Of a DNA stretch of 64,000 nucleotides, positions 53,987 to 61,485 are shown in pieces. Position 1 is the stretch's first letter. Every line of letters begins with the position of its first letter. The stretch is from NCED01 sp035493955 (GTDB taxonomy: Bacteria; Pseudomonadota; Alphaproteobacteria; Caulobacterales; Caulobacteraceae): the NCBI GenBank assembly GCA_035493955.1, contig DATJHI010000041.1:124001-188000 (forward strand), in the 5' to 3' direction. The notes below the pieces were generated by a model that searched no databases, was not told the DNA's origin, and saw only the letters and a list, made by a program, of their open reading frames with translations. The translations under genes and the position numbers were made by a program.

Positions 53987-54577
53987 GTGAACCTGGACCC
54001 GCTGTTTACCGCCGGCTTCAACCTCGTCGACTGGAAGGCGGTCTGGGACTTCACGCGGAAGTCGGCGCCCATCGTCACCGCCCTGATCGCCCTGCTGATC
54101 TATCTGGAGGCCAAGCGGCTGCGGCAGATCGAGTGGCTGGCGAAGTCGATCACCAACTGGCAGGACTTCAACAAGCTGCTGATGGACCAGGCGGTCGCGA
54201 CCCGCTGGGCCGCCATCCGCGAGGGCCAGGTCGCCTGGTCGCAGATCGACCAGAGGGACCGGCAGATCATCTACGCCTTCCTCAACGTGCTGGTGTTCGA
54301 GTTCAAGGCGGCGCGCACGGGGGTGCTCTCCCGGAGCTACGCCGACACCTCGGTGTCGGAGAACATCCTCTATTTCCACAGCCTGTGGCCGGACCTGTAC
54401 GACCATCTGCTGCGAGACGGGTGGCCGACCGATTTTGTCCTGTTCGCGGACAAGGCCATCGCCCGCGGCCGGCGCAGCAAAGCTGTCCGGCACACCGCCA
54501 AGCCGGTCGCCAAGCCCGCCGCCTCGGATCAGGCCGAGGCGGCCAAGCCTGAAAGGACCCCGCCGCCGCATGCCTGA
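53987..54577 (+). CDS. Hypothetical membrane-anchored protein
   Basis: 196 residues, GTG start with GAAGGGAGA ahead. One membrane helix near the N-terminus (about 27-44, APIVTALIALLIYLEA), followed by a soluble alpha-helical region (residues 45-150, rich in Trp and Gln; NILYFHSLWPDLYDHLL) and an Ala/Lys/Pro-rich tail. No family recognised. Its end overlaps the end of the convergent gene 54529-55269 by 49 bases, so one of the two 3' ends may be misassigned. Confidence 0.7.
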   Translation: MNLDPLFTAGFNLVDWKAVWDFTRKSAPIVTALIALLIYLEAKRLRQIEWLAKSITNWQDFNKLLMDQAVATRWAAIREGQVAWSQIDQRDRQIIYAFLNVLVFEFKAARTGVLSRSYADTSVSENILYFHSLWPDLYDHLLRDGWPTDFVLFADKAIARGRRSKAVRHTAKPVAKPAASDQAEAAKPERTPPPHA

Positions 54578-55269
54578 AGCGCGTCCGGACGTCCCTGCCC
54601 TGTTGGTCTGACGCCGGAGGGGGGCTCTCGCGGCGAGGCCCCCCGCGGGGAGAAGGACGCCGACGCTGCGGCCGGATCAGGAGGCGGTTCCGTTGCGGCG
54701 AGAGAGGCAGGTGTCGCGCTTCCCGACGCCAACCCCTCATCAGTCGGCTCCGCCGACAGCTTCTCCCGCAAGGGGAGAAGCGGATCGGGGGGCGACAGCC
54801 CCAGCTCCCGGCAGATGCGGGCCACGGTCTCGGCGATCGGGCGCTCAAATAGGTCGGCGCAGTCGTCCTCGTCCCGCAGGCGCTCCCAGGCGTCGCCGGA
54901 CAGCCGCTCGATCTCGTCCTCGTCGTCGTGTTGCGTTTCGATGGCCTGTTCGACGAGGCGATGGATGCGCCGCGTGCGCGCCTGGACCTGCGCCGACCGC
55001 GCCAGGGCGTCGGTCCGGTCGAGCGCCGCCAAGTCCTTGAGCAGCCGCGACTGCAGGGCGATGGTCATGCGGACGGCGCGGGCGACCCGCGCATAGGTCA
55101 GGGCCGGATCGGCCGCGGCCGGGGCCGCCTCGGCGATCTCCATCCCGATCTCGGCGAGGCGCGTCAGCATCGCGAGCTGCCGCTCGACCAGGGCGCGCGC
55201 CGGATCAACCGGAACCGGACCGGCCGGAACCGCATCGACGGCGGCGCTTGCGGGATCGACGTGCAACAT
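54529..55269 (-). CDS. Hypothetical helical protein with repeat-derived C-terminus
   Basis: 246 residues from ATG 55269; a TTG at 55302 is in frame but less likely. The first 160 residues are helical (ERQLAMLTRLAEIGMEIAEAA, ARVARAVRMTIALQSRLLKDLAAL, then an acidic HDDEDEIERLS) and look real. From about residue 163 the text LLPLREKLSAEPTDEG is the translation of a Caulobacter-type palindromic repeat (54760-54780), and the rest is Pro/Ala/Ser-rich. The true protein probably ended earlier and the repeat added a new tail. Confidence 0.6.
   Translation of the reverse strand: MLHVDPASAAVDAVPAGPVPVDPARALVERQLAMLTRLAEIGMEIAEAAPAAADPALTYARVARAVRMTIALQSRLLKDLAALDRTDALARSAQVQARTRRIHRLVEQAIETQHDDEDEIERLSGDAWERLRDEDDCADLFERPIAETVARICRELGLSPPDPLLPLREKLSAEPTDEGLASGSATPASLAATEPPPDPAAASASFSPRGASPREPPSGVRPTGQGRPDALQACGGGVLSGLAASA
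54760..54780. repeat. Palindromic repeat, copy 1 (inside an open frame)
   Basis: Arms CTTCTCCC and GGGAGAAG around GCAAG. Exact reverse complement of the copy at 55319-55339. Flanked by CGGCTCCGCCG, another hairpin often seen next to this repeat type. Confidence 0.75.
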
Positions 55270-55318
55270 GGAACGCAAAGTGAACGGAGGCTCGTCGAAC
55301 AAGTCAAGGCATGCTCCC

Positions 55319-55339
55319 CTTCTCCCCTTGCGGGAGAAG
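55319..55339. repeat. Palindromic repeat, copy 2 (intergenic)
   Basis: Arms CTTCTCCC and GGGAGAAG around CTTGC. Inverted relative to copy 1, about 540 bases away, on the upstream side of the same gene. Confidence 0.75.
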
Positions 55340-55392
55340 GAGACCCCGCGCTAGCTTCGGCCGGGCGCTGCTGCGGGCGATACGAACGCCCC

Positions 55393-55977
55393 TTACCCCT
55401 CCTCGTCCGGCTCCCGCTCCAAATGCGGCCCTTCCGGGACGCCGGCCGCGCGGCCCGCGGGAATGAGGATGTCCCGGTTCACCGCGTCGCGCCGCACTTG
55501 AATCCTACCGGACGACGCCAATTCACAGATTATGTAACCGCCATCCCCAACGTACATGGATCGGATGTCCGTCCAGGCTATCCGGCCCGATCCGAAAGGA
55601 CCGCTGTGAACGATGCCGTCCTCCTCGACCGTGATGCTCCAACAAAGCCCCGCGAGTATGGCGACGACCCCTCCAGGGACGACCACCGCCAGGTCGAAAA
55701 TTCCTATTGCGAGGTCGTCGACCTTGGCCGGAACGTGGAAACTGTAGCCGATGGAAAAGACGATGAGCGCCGCGAACACCAAGGCCATCACCCCCAAGGC
55801 GATCGGTCGCGACGACATCCGGACGACGTTGGGCGGCGGCGGCTTGCGAAGCCGGTCGAAGATCGCCGCGAGGCCCCAGTAGACCCCGAAGAGCGCCGCT
55901 AACCCGGCCGCGACGCCGAGCCAGTCCAAGAGCCCAGGCGGGGGCGGCGGTCCTGTCAGCGTGTCCCGTGGCGGCAT
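55393..55977 (-). CDS. Hypothetical membrane protein with PH-like C-terminus
   Basis: 194 residues with GGGGGA ahead of the start. Three hydrophobic segments (about 17-37, 57-78 and 92-113) precede a beta-rich soluble part of about 80 residues (WSITVEEDGIVHSGPFGSGRIAWTDIRSMYVGDGGYIICEL) that has the rhythm of a bacterial PH-like domain. No family name can be given. Single gene, between the repeat and a DUF3617 gene. Confidence 0.7.
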   Translation of the reverse strand: MPPRDTLTGPPPPPGLLDWLGVAAGLAALFGVYWGLAAIFDRLRKPPPPNVVRMSSRPIALGVMALVFAALIVFSIGYSFHVPAKVDDLAIGIFDLAVVVPGGVVAILAGLCWSITVEEDGIVHSGPFGSGRIAWTDIRSMYVGDGGYIICELASSGRIQVRRDAVNRDILIPAGRAAGVPEGPHLEREPDEEG

Positions 55978-56010
55978 GGTCGGCAGTCCCCCTTTCGGGC
56001 CCCAGCGCCC

Positions 56011-56520
56011 CTACCCCCGCGGCTTGGCGCTGATGCGGCGGCCGTTCATCTCCATGTCGCCGGGCTTCATGTCGGCGGGGCAAGGGCCCAGCCACTTGGC
56101 GTCCATCACCATGTGGCTCTCGGCCAGTTGCGGCATGGGGGCGGGGGTCATGCGGGTAACCGATTCCATGTGGTAGCCCGTGCGGAAGTCCCCCCGCACC
56201 GTGCCGGAGGTGGCCATGGTCATGTCCTTCATGGTGCAGGTGGACGAATAGCTCCACCCGCCCCCCGGCGCGGGCAGGGGGACGCCGGCCTTGCAGTCGA
56301 CCCCGCCCGGCGCGTTGGGCCCGGAGTTGCGGAACATCGCCCCCGCCTTCTCCTGGCTGGCGTCGGTGCATTGGCGGGTGGTCATGGTGGTCTTCACCGG
56401 CGCCGACATCTGTATGGTCATCTCCCACAGCCCGTCCCTGCGCATGGGCGGCTGAGCCAGGGCGGCGGCGGGGATCAGGACGGCGAGGGACGCGAGGGCG
56501 AGCGGAGACGGGACACGCAT
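56011..56520 (-). CDS. DUF3617-family secreted protein
   Basis: 169 residues. Signal peptide MRVPSPLALASLAVLIPAAALA. The mature part begins RRDGLWEMTIQMSA and contains TTRQCTDASQEK, DCKAG, STCTMKDMTMATSGTVRGDF and the C-terminal WLGPCPADMKPGDM, with four spaced cysteines as in DUF3617. The family is periplasmic and of unknown function. 33 bases ahead of the previous gene on the same strand. Confidence 0.88.
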   Translation of the reverse strand: MRVPSPLALASLAVLIPAAALAQPPMRRDGLWEMTIQMSAPVKTTMTTRQCTDASQEKAGAMFRNSGPNAPGGVDCKAGVPLPAPGGGWSYSSTCTMKDMTMATSGTVRGDFRTGYHMESVTRMTPAPMPQLAESHMVMDAKWLGPCPADMKPGDMEMNGRRISAKPRG

Positions 56521-56571
56521 GGTTCGGGCTCCTTGAGGTGGCGGGGGGAGCCTAGCACGGCTTGACGGTGC

Positions 56572-56744
56572 TCAAAGCGGCTCGGGGAAATTCCCGCGAG
56601 CGGCCAGGGCTTCCGATTCCTTTTCGTCGATCCAGGCCAGGATGTCGGCCCCACACGCATCCATAAATTGAGCAAGTTCTTCAGCTTCCGAAGGCGAGCA
56701 TCCGGCGCTGGAGCGGGCGCGTGGTCGTTTTCGCTTTGGCTCAT
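56572..56744 (-). pseudogene. Probable broken small gene (frameshift)
   Basis: ATG 56744 opens MSQSENDHAPAPAPDA. A shift into the third frame then gives a natural-looking SEAEELAQFMDACGADILAW and IDEKESEALAARGNFPEPL, ending at TGA 56572. The original frame instead turns into Arg/Pro/Ser-rich text antisense to the DUF3617 start. The composite is 173 bases, not a multiple of three. No family recognised. The rest of 56521-56913 (393 bases) contains nothing else I can support. Confidence 0.35.
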
Positions 56745-56913
56745 GGCAGACAGCTTGGCGTCACGGCGGGCAGCTTGTTTTACCACGACCGACAGCCTGG
56801 AGCACGGGGCCAGGAGATCCCGTCCCCGTGTTCCCTGAAATCCGCAGCCTCGGTAATATGTATGGTGTCCCGGAAATCCGGAAACCCATGCGTAGCACGG
56901 GGCGCGGATTGGG

Positions 56914-57687
56914 CTAGGTCGGTCGTCTCAGCCGGTAGACGCCCCGGCCGACGAATTCGAGCAGGCCCTGGTCGCGCAGCACCTGGAGCTGCTGCCGGAT
57001 TTTTGGCCGGACGTTGTTGTTGCCCGGATAGAGGCCGCTCAAGCGATCCTCGAAGGCATAGACGTCCGACAGCTCGAACTCGGGCCGGTCGATGGCCTCC
57101 ACGCACTTCAGCACCTCGATCAACCAGCCTCGTGCCGCAAGGCTCTGGTCGCGCAGGAAGAGCGTCGCGCTCCATTGTTCAAGCACCGCGTCCTTCGGCA
57201 GGGCGACGCCGCCCCGGACCACATAAATCTTGCCGACCTCGGGCACGTCCTTCAGCAGGATGTTGCAGCCCACCCAGCCGGCGCGCCGGGCGGTCTGCGC
57301 GAGGGGCTTTCGCTCCTCGATGATCTCCGGAACGAAGAAGTGCTTGGGCATGACGAAAAGGTCGGTCACCGACCGGGCGGCGAGATCGTAGTTCATCAGG
57401 ACGAGGTTGGGATTATTGCTGGCGGCCAGCCGCGCGCACATCGTCCCGTAGGCGCCGTCGACCACTTTCGAGCCGAAGCGTCCCTTCTGGCTCTTGAGCT
57501 CGTATTCCTCGTCGCAGACCCGGCAGACGAAATCGGCCACCGGCCGATTGGCGGCGAACCGTTCGAGCCGCGGCGCGCCGCAGTTGAGGCAGAACAACTG
57601 GAGCGCGACCCAACTTTCGGTCCAGACCCGCGCGTTCTGGGAGCCGCTGTCGAAGACCGCCGCCGCCTCCTCGAAGCCGAGCTTCAT
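56914..57687 (-). CDS. DpnI-like methyl-directed restriction endonuclease
   Basis: 257 residues. Strong match over the full length to DpnI: NARVWTESWVALQ, zinc ligands CLNCGAP and CRVCDEE, RPVADFVC and EYELKSQKG carrying the PD-(D/E)XK triad (Asp, then Glu-x-Lys), RKPLAQTARRAGWVGCNI, FLRDQSLAARGWLIEVL and a C-terminal winged helix KIRQQLQVLRDQGLLEFVGRG. DpnI cuts GATC only when adenine is methylated. Alphaproteobacteria usually methylate GANTC, so own DNA would be spared. Last gene of a minus-strand operon with a toxin-antitoxin pair. More AT-rich than its neighbours. Confidence 0.93.
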   Translation of the reverse strand: MKLGFEEAAAVFDSGSQNARVWTESWVALQLFCLNCGAPRLERFAANRPVADFVCRVCDEEYELKSQKGRFGSKVVDGAYGTMCARLAASNNPNLVLMNYDLAARSVTDLFVMPKHFFVPEIIEERKPLAQTARRAGWVGCNILLKDVPEVGKIYVVRGGVALPKDAVLEQWSATLFLRDQSLAARGWLIEVLKCVEAIDRPEFELSDVYAFEDRLSGLYPGNNNVRPKIRQQLQVLRDQGLLEFVGRGVYRLRRPT

Positions 57688-57694
57688 CCGGCAG

Positions 57695-57916
57695 TCAGGC
57701 GAGCTTGCCGCATTCGGTTCCCTCGATCTCGGCGCCCTCTTCGTCGAGAGTCACGAACAGGCAGGCGTCAAACTCGCTCACGTCGCGCCTGACCCAACTC
57801 TGTTCTTCGAACTGCTCGTTCGCGATCCAGGCGGCGTCTTCCGCCGTATCGGCGTCGACCCTGGCCGTGTAGTCGACATATGCGTCGCGGCGACAGAGCA
57901 CGGTGAATCTCGGCAT
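57695..57916 (-). CDS. Hypothetical 73-residue protein in the DpnI operon
   Basis: From ATG 57916 with GAGAGG ahead. Reads MPRFTVLCRRDAYVDYTARV, then ADTAEDAAWIANEQFEEQ and SEFDACLFVTLDEEG, a beta-alpha-beta type small protein with strong acidic character. Similar small proteins occur in many alphaproteobacteria with no known role. It lies 14 bases after the vapC stop and 7 bases before the dpnI-like start, so it is in the same operon. Confidence 0.7.
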   Translation of the reverse strand: MPRFTVLCRRDAYVDYTARVDADTAEDAAWIANEQFEEQSWVRRDVSEFDACLFVTLDEEGAEIEGTECGKLA

Positions 57917-57930
57917 TTCACACCTCTCAG

Positions 57931-58335
57931 TCAAAGGAGCCGGATGGCCTGGCTATAGGCGCCGTCGCTTTCGACGACCCTGACGAAGCGTTCGTCGGCG
58001 GTCACCATGACCGCGCGTTCGGCGATGGCGACAGCCAAATAGAGGCAGTCGTAAGCCCCGTGACCCAGACGAACGCCAAGCGCATGGGCGTCCTGGATAA
58101 ACGGTCCGGACGGCAGAAAGCGGATCGGGCCGTCGTGCAACTCCCGCAAGGCGTTCCGCGCCGTATCCGGCAGGATCAGACCGCGCCGAACCTGGATCGC
58201 CAGGACATTGGCGCATTCCAGCAGCAGGAAATCGGGCGCGACGAGCGGCTGATCGGCCAAGGCCCGAGCGCGATCGGAGCCTACTTCCTCGAAAATCCAT
58301 TTCAAAGCGACCGAAGCGTCCGGAACCAGGGCCAT
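57931..58335 (-). CDS. vapC: PIN-domain toxin VapC
   Basis: 134 residues. The four acidic residues of the PIN nuclease are in place: Asp in LVPDASVALKW, Glu in LLECANVLAI, Asp in HGAYDCLYLAVA and Asp in VTADERF. Magnesium-dependent RNase of the VapC family, usually cutting initiator tRNA or rRNA. It begins 9 bases after the antitoxin gene. Confidence 0.9.
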   Translation of the reverse strand: MALVPDASVALKWIFEEVGSDRARALADQPLVAPDFLLLECANVLAIQVRRGLILPDTARNALRELHDGPIRFLPSGPFIQDAHALGVRLGHGAYDCLYLAVAIAERAVMVTADERFVRVVESDGAYSQAIRLL

Positions 58336-58344
58336 CGCGGATGC

Positions 58345-58587
58345 TCAGCGGTGGTCGTCGCGAGCGCGGTCCGCCCGAAGCAACTCCAGGCTCGAGGGCC
58401 CGGGCAGAGGACCTATCTCCGCGCGCAGAGCATCCAGCCGGGCGAGCCAGGCCCTGGTATCGACGCCGACATTCTGGGCCAGGGCGCGGCGCGCTTCCTC
58501 CTCCATCGAGGTGCCGTTGCGGCCGGCCCGCGCCTTCAGCGCCGCGAGGACGGCGTCATCGAGATTGCGGATGACGATCTGGCCCAT
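58345..58587 (-). CDS. vapB: Antitoxin of FitA/VapB type (ribbon-helix-helix)
   Basis: 80 residues from ATG 58587. MGQIVIRNLDDAVLAALKARAGRNGTSMEEEARRAL is the Arc/CopG-like ribbon-helix-helix of FitA-type antitoxins; the C-terminal part (about 50-80, Leu/Arg-rich) should wrap around the toxin. The frame is open to 58638, but the earlier part is Cys/Ser-rich and not antitoxin-like. First gene of the operon antitoxin, toxin, small protein, DpnI-like. Confidence 0.88.
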   Translation of the reverse strand: MGQIVIRNLDDAVLAALKARAGRNGTSMEEEARRALAQNVGVDTRAWLARLDALRAEIGPLPGPSSLELLRADRARDDHR

Positions 58588-58641
58588 GCGGGAAGAAAAT
58601 AGCAGAGAGGCGATATCAATGCAATCGCACCACTCCAATCC

Positions 58642-60909
58642 CTACGTCTTCCCACCCCGCTTCGGCCGCTCCGCATACCGCGCGCGGTATTCCGCCCGCG
58701 CCTGGGTCACCGCGGTCTTGTCCTCGGCGCCGCCGGCCATGCCGCTCATGGCGTCGTTGGCGAATTCCAGGTCCAAGAGCTTCAGCCGCTTGATCTCGTC
58801 GCGCAGCCGCGCCGCGGTCTCGAATTCCAGGTTGGCGGCGGCGTCGCGCATCTTGGCCTCCAGGTCCTTCAAGGTGGCCTGGAAGTTGGAGCCCAGGAAC
58901 GGCTTGGCCTCCTCCGCCACGCCTAAGTCCACCGTCACCCGGTCGCCCTTCTCGAAGGGGCTGTTCATGATGTCGGCGATGTCGCGGCGCACGCTCTCCG
59001 GGGTGATGCCGTGTTCGAGGTTGTAGGCCTCCTGCTTCTCGCGGCGGCGGTTGGTCTCGGCCATGGCCCGCTCCATCGAGCCGGTGATGCGGTCGGCATA
59101 GAGGATCACCCGGCCGTCGATGTTGCGCGCCGCCCGGCCGATGGTCTGGATCAGCGAGGTTTCCGAGCGCAGGAACCCCTCCTTGTCGGCGTCGAGGATG
59201 GCGACAAGGGCGCACTCGGGGATGTCCAGGCCCTCGCGCAGCAGGTTGATCCCGACCAGCACGTCGAAGGTCCCCAGGCGCAGGTCGCGGATGATCTGGA
59301 TCCGCTCCACCGTGTCGACGTCGGAGTGCATGTAGCGGACCCGCACCCCCTGTTCATGCATGTATTCGGTCAGGTCCTCGGCCATCTTCTTGGTCAGGAC
59401 GGTGACCAGGGACCGGTAGCCGGCCCTGGCCACGTCCTTGATTTCGGCGATGACGTCGTCGACCTGGCTGAAGGGGCGCCCGTCGGGGGTCCTCGACACC
59501 GGGCGGATCTCCACCGGCGGGTCGATCAGGCCGGTGGGGCGGATCACCTGTTCGGCGAAGACGCCGCCGGTGCGGTCCATCTCCCACGGGCCCGGGGTGG
59601 CCGAGACGTGGGTGGTCTGGGGCCGCATGGCGTCCCACTCCTCGAACTTGAGCGGACGGTTGTCCATGCAGGAGGGCAGGCGGAAGCCGTACTCGGCCAG
59701 GGTGGTCTTGCGCCGGAAGTCGCCTTTGTACATGGCCCCGATCTGGGGAATGGTGACGTGGCTCTCGTCGGCGAACAGCAGGGCGTTCTCGGGGACGTAT
59801 TCGAACAGGGTTGGCGGCGGCTCGCCCGGAAGGCGCCCGGTCAGGTAGCGGCTGTAGTTCTCGATCCCGGCGCAGGAACCGGTCGCCTCCATCATCTCCA
59901 GGTCGAAACGGGTGCGCTGTTCCAGGCGCTGGGCTTCAAGCAGTTTGCCGGTCTCGGTGAACCATTTCACCCGCTCCTCCATCTCCACCCTGATGTGGTC
60001 GATGGCCTGTTTCAGGGTCGGGCGCGGGGTGACGTAGTGGCTGTTGGCGTAGATCTTCACCGCGGGCAGGTCGGCGGTCTTCTTCCCCGTCAGGGGGTCG
60101 AATTCCATGATGCTCTCGACCTCCTCCCCGAACAGGGAGATGCGCCAGGCGCGGTCCTCGTAGTGGGCGGGGAAGATCTCGATCACGTCGCCGCGGCGGC
60201 GGAAGGTCCCCCGCGTGAAGGACGCGTCGTTGCGCTTGTACTGCAGGGCGACGAGGTCGGCCATCAGCCGCCGTTCGTCCACCACCTCGCCGACCTCCAG
60301 GCTGAAGGTCATGGCGGTGTAGGTCTCGACCGAGCCGATGCCGTAGATGCAGGAGACCGAGGCGACGATGATCACGTCGTCCCGCTCCAGGATCGCGCGG
60401 GTGGCCGAGTGGCGCATCCGGTCGATCTGCTCGTTTATGGACGAGTCCTTCTCGATGTAGGTGTCGGTGCGGGGGACGTAGGCCTCGGGCTGGTAGTAGT
60501 CGTAGTAGGAGACGAAATACTCGACCGCGTTGTGCGGGAAGAAACTTCTGAATTCTCCGAAAAGTTGGGCGGCCAGGGTCTTGTTGGGGGCCAGGATCAG
60601 GGCCGGGCGCTGCACCGCCTCGATCACCTTGGCCATGGTGAAGGTCTTGCCGGAGCCGGTGACGCCCAGCAGCACCTGGTCCTGCTCGCCCCGCCGGGCG
60701 ATGCCCTCCACCAGCTCGGCGATCGCGGCGGGCTGGTCGCCGGCGGGCTGGTAGTCGCTGACCAGCTGGAACTTGCGCCCGCCCTCGGACTTGCTCGGCC
60801 GCGCCGGACGGTGCGGGACCCAGGCGGCGCTCTGCGCGCCGCCGGTGAAATCATGGAGGAAGCGGGCGGAGGCTTCCTCCACGCCAGGGGGCGGTGCGGA
60901 ACGGGGCAT
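58642..60909 (-). CDS. uvrB: UvrABC system protein B
   Basis: 755 residues. Walker A GVTGSGKTFTMA, the damage-verifying beta-hairpin YYDYYQPEAYVP, Walker B-type LLFADESHVTIPQ, helicase motifs V/VI GLDIPECALVAILDADKEGF and IGRAARN, and a C-terminal UVR motif LEAKMRDAAANLEFETAARLRDEIKRL. It verifies damage and loads UvrC. An extra N-terminal segment of about 45 residues precedes the E. coli start point. A perfect SOS box covers the first codon, so translation may begin further in, perhaps at GTG 60882. Confidence 0.95.
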   Translation of the reverse strand: MPRSAPPPGVEEASARFLHDFTGGAQSAAWVPHRPARPSKSEGGRKFQLVSDYQPAGDQPAAIAELVEGIARRGEQDQVLLGVTGSGKTFTMAKVIEAVQRPALILAPNKTLAAQLFGEFRSFFPHNAVEYFVSYYDYYQPEAYVPRTDTYIEKDSSINEQIDRMRHSATRAILERDDVIIVASVSCIYGIGSVETYTAMTFSLEVGEVVDERRLMADLVALQYKRNDASFTRGTFRRRGDVIEIFPAHYEDRAWRISLFGEEVESIMEFDPLTGKKTADLPAVKIYANSHYVTPRPTLKQAIDHIRVEMEERVKWFTETGKLLEAQRLEQRTRFDLEMMEATGSCAGIENYSRYLTGRLPGEPPPTLFEYVPENALLFADESHVTIPQIGAMYKGDFRRKTTLAEYGFRLPSCMDNRPLKFEEWDAMRPQTTHVSATPGPWEMDRTGGVFAEQVIRPTGLIDPPVEIRPVSRTPDGRPFSQVDDVIAEIKDVARAGYRSLVTVLTKKMAEDLTEYMHEQGVRVRYMHSDVDTVERIQIIRDLRLGTFDVLVGINLLREGLDIPECALVAILDADKEGFLRSETSLIQTIGRAARNIDGRVILYADRITGSMERAMAETNRRREKQEAYNLEHGITPESVRRDIADIMNSPFEKGDRVTVDLGVAEEAKPFLGSNFQATLKDLEAKMRDAAANLEFETAARLRDEIKRLKLLDLEFANDAMSGMAGGAEDKTAVTQARAEYRARYAERPKRGGKT

Positions 60910-60913
60910 GAAC
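60899..60913 (-). promoter_or_regulatory. LexA (SOS) box at uvrB
   Basis: GTTC-N7-GTTC on the minus strand (GTTCATGCCCCGTTC), a perfect match to the alphaproteobacterial LexA site. It overlaps the annotated ATG (60909-60907). LexA bound here would block uvrB transcription until DNA damage. Confidence 0.75.
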
Positions 60914-61071
60914 GGAAGGTAGGGCTTCGAAAGTCCTAGGGCTAGGGGCCCCGGGCGCCCAATTTCCAGGCGCCCGGCGATGAACGGCGGCTAAGCGTGG
61001 CCTTAAGGAAACTGTTGGGGTCTGCGTGCGTATCCTCGTCCCTGGAACTCAGCCGTCGAGGAGGAGCCGCC

Positions 61072-61404
61072 ATGTCCGTGCAGGAAATCCACACCATCGA
61101 CTACACCTACAAGGACGACGACGACGCCGGCCCGGTCCTGGTCGTCTCCGACCCTCTGGGCTGGGACCCGGCCGAGGAGGCGCCCCACATCGAGCTGCTG
61201 ACCGACAAGCTCAACACCCAGCAGATCTTCGTCAGCTCGGGCCAGATCGCCAAGCTGTGGCCAGACTATCACGACGGCCAGACGGTGCGGGTCGAGGTCG
61301 CCGCCCGCTGCTCCCTGAGCCGCCGGGCCGAGGCCTTCTACCGCCACGCCCGCGACGTCCTGGCCGAGACCAACATCGAGCTGAGCGTGGTGCTGCTGTC
61401 CTAG
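61072..61404 (+). CDS. Hypothetical 110-residue protein
   Basis: From ATG 61072 with GAGGAGGAG ahead. An acidic start (MSVQEIHTIDYTYKDDDDAG), then VLVVSDPLGWDPAEEAPHIELL, LNTQQIFVSSGQIAKLWPDY and RAEAFYRHARDVLAETNIELSVVLLS. It looks like a compact alpha/beta protein. Not assigned to a family. Monocistronic, divergent from uvrB, with 162 bases between that hold both promoters. Confidence 0.75.
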   Translation: MSVQEIHTIDYTYKDDDDAGPVLVVSDPLGWDPAEEAPHIELLTDKLNTQQIFVSSGQIAKLWPDYHDGQTVRVEVAARCSLSRRAEAFYRHARDVLAETNIELSVVLLS

Positions 61405-61485
61405 GCCGCCGCGCCCGCGCAAGAAGGTTGATGACGACCCGTCCGGGGTTTGGCTAAAACGCTGCGCCACAGAGCGGAGCGGACC

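Noticed and set aside
56475..56786. 103-codon open frame on the minus strand
   Set aside because: Its second half is antisense-like Arg/Pro/Ser text over the DUF3617 start; only a broken gene within it is plausible and is listed.
59011..60939. 642-codon open frame antisense to uvrB
   Set aside because: Shadow of uvrB; no motifs, and uvrB is certain.
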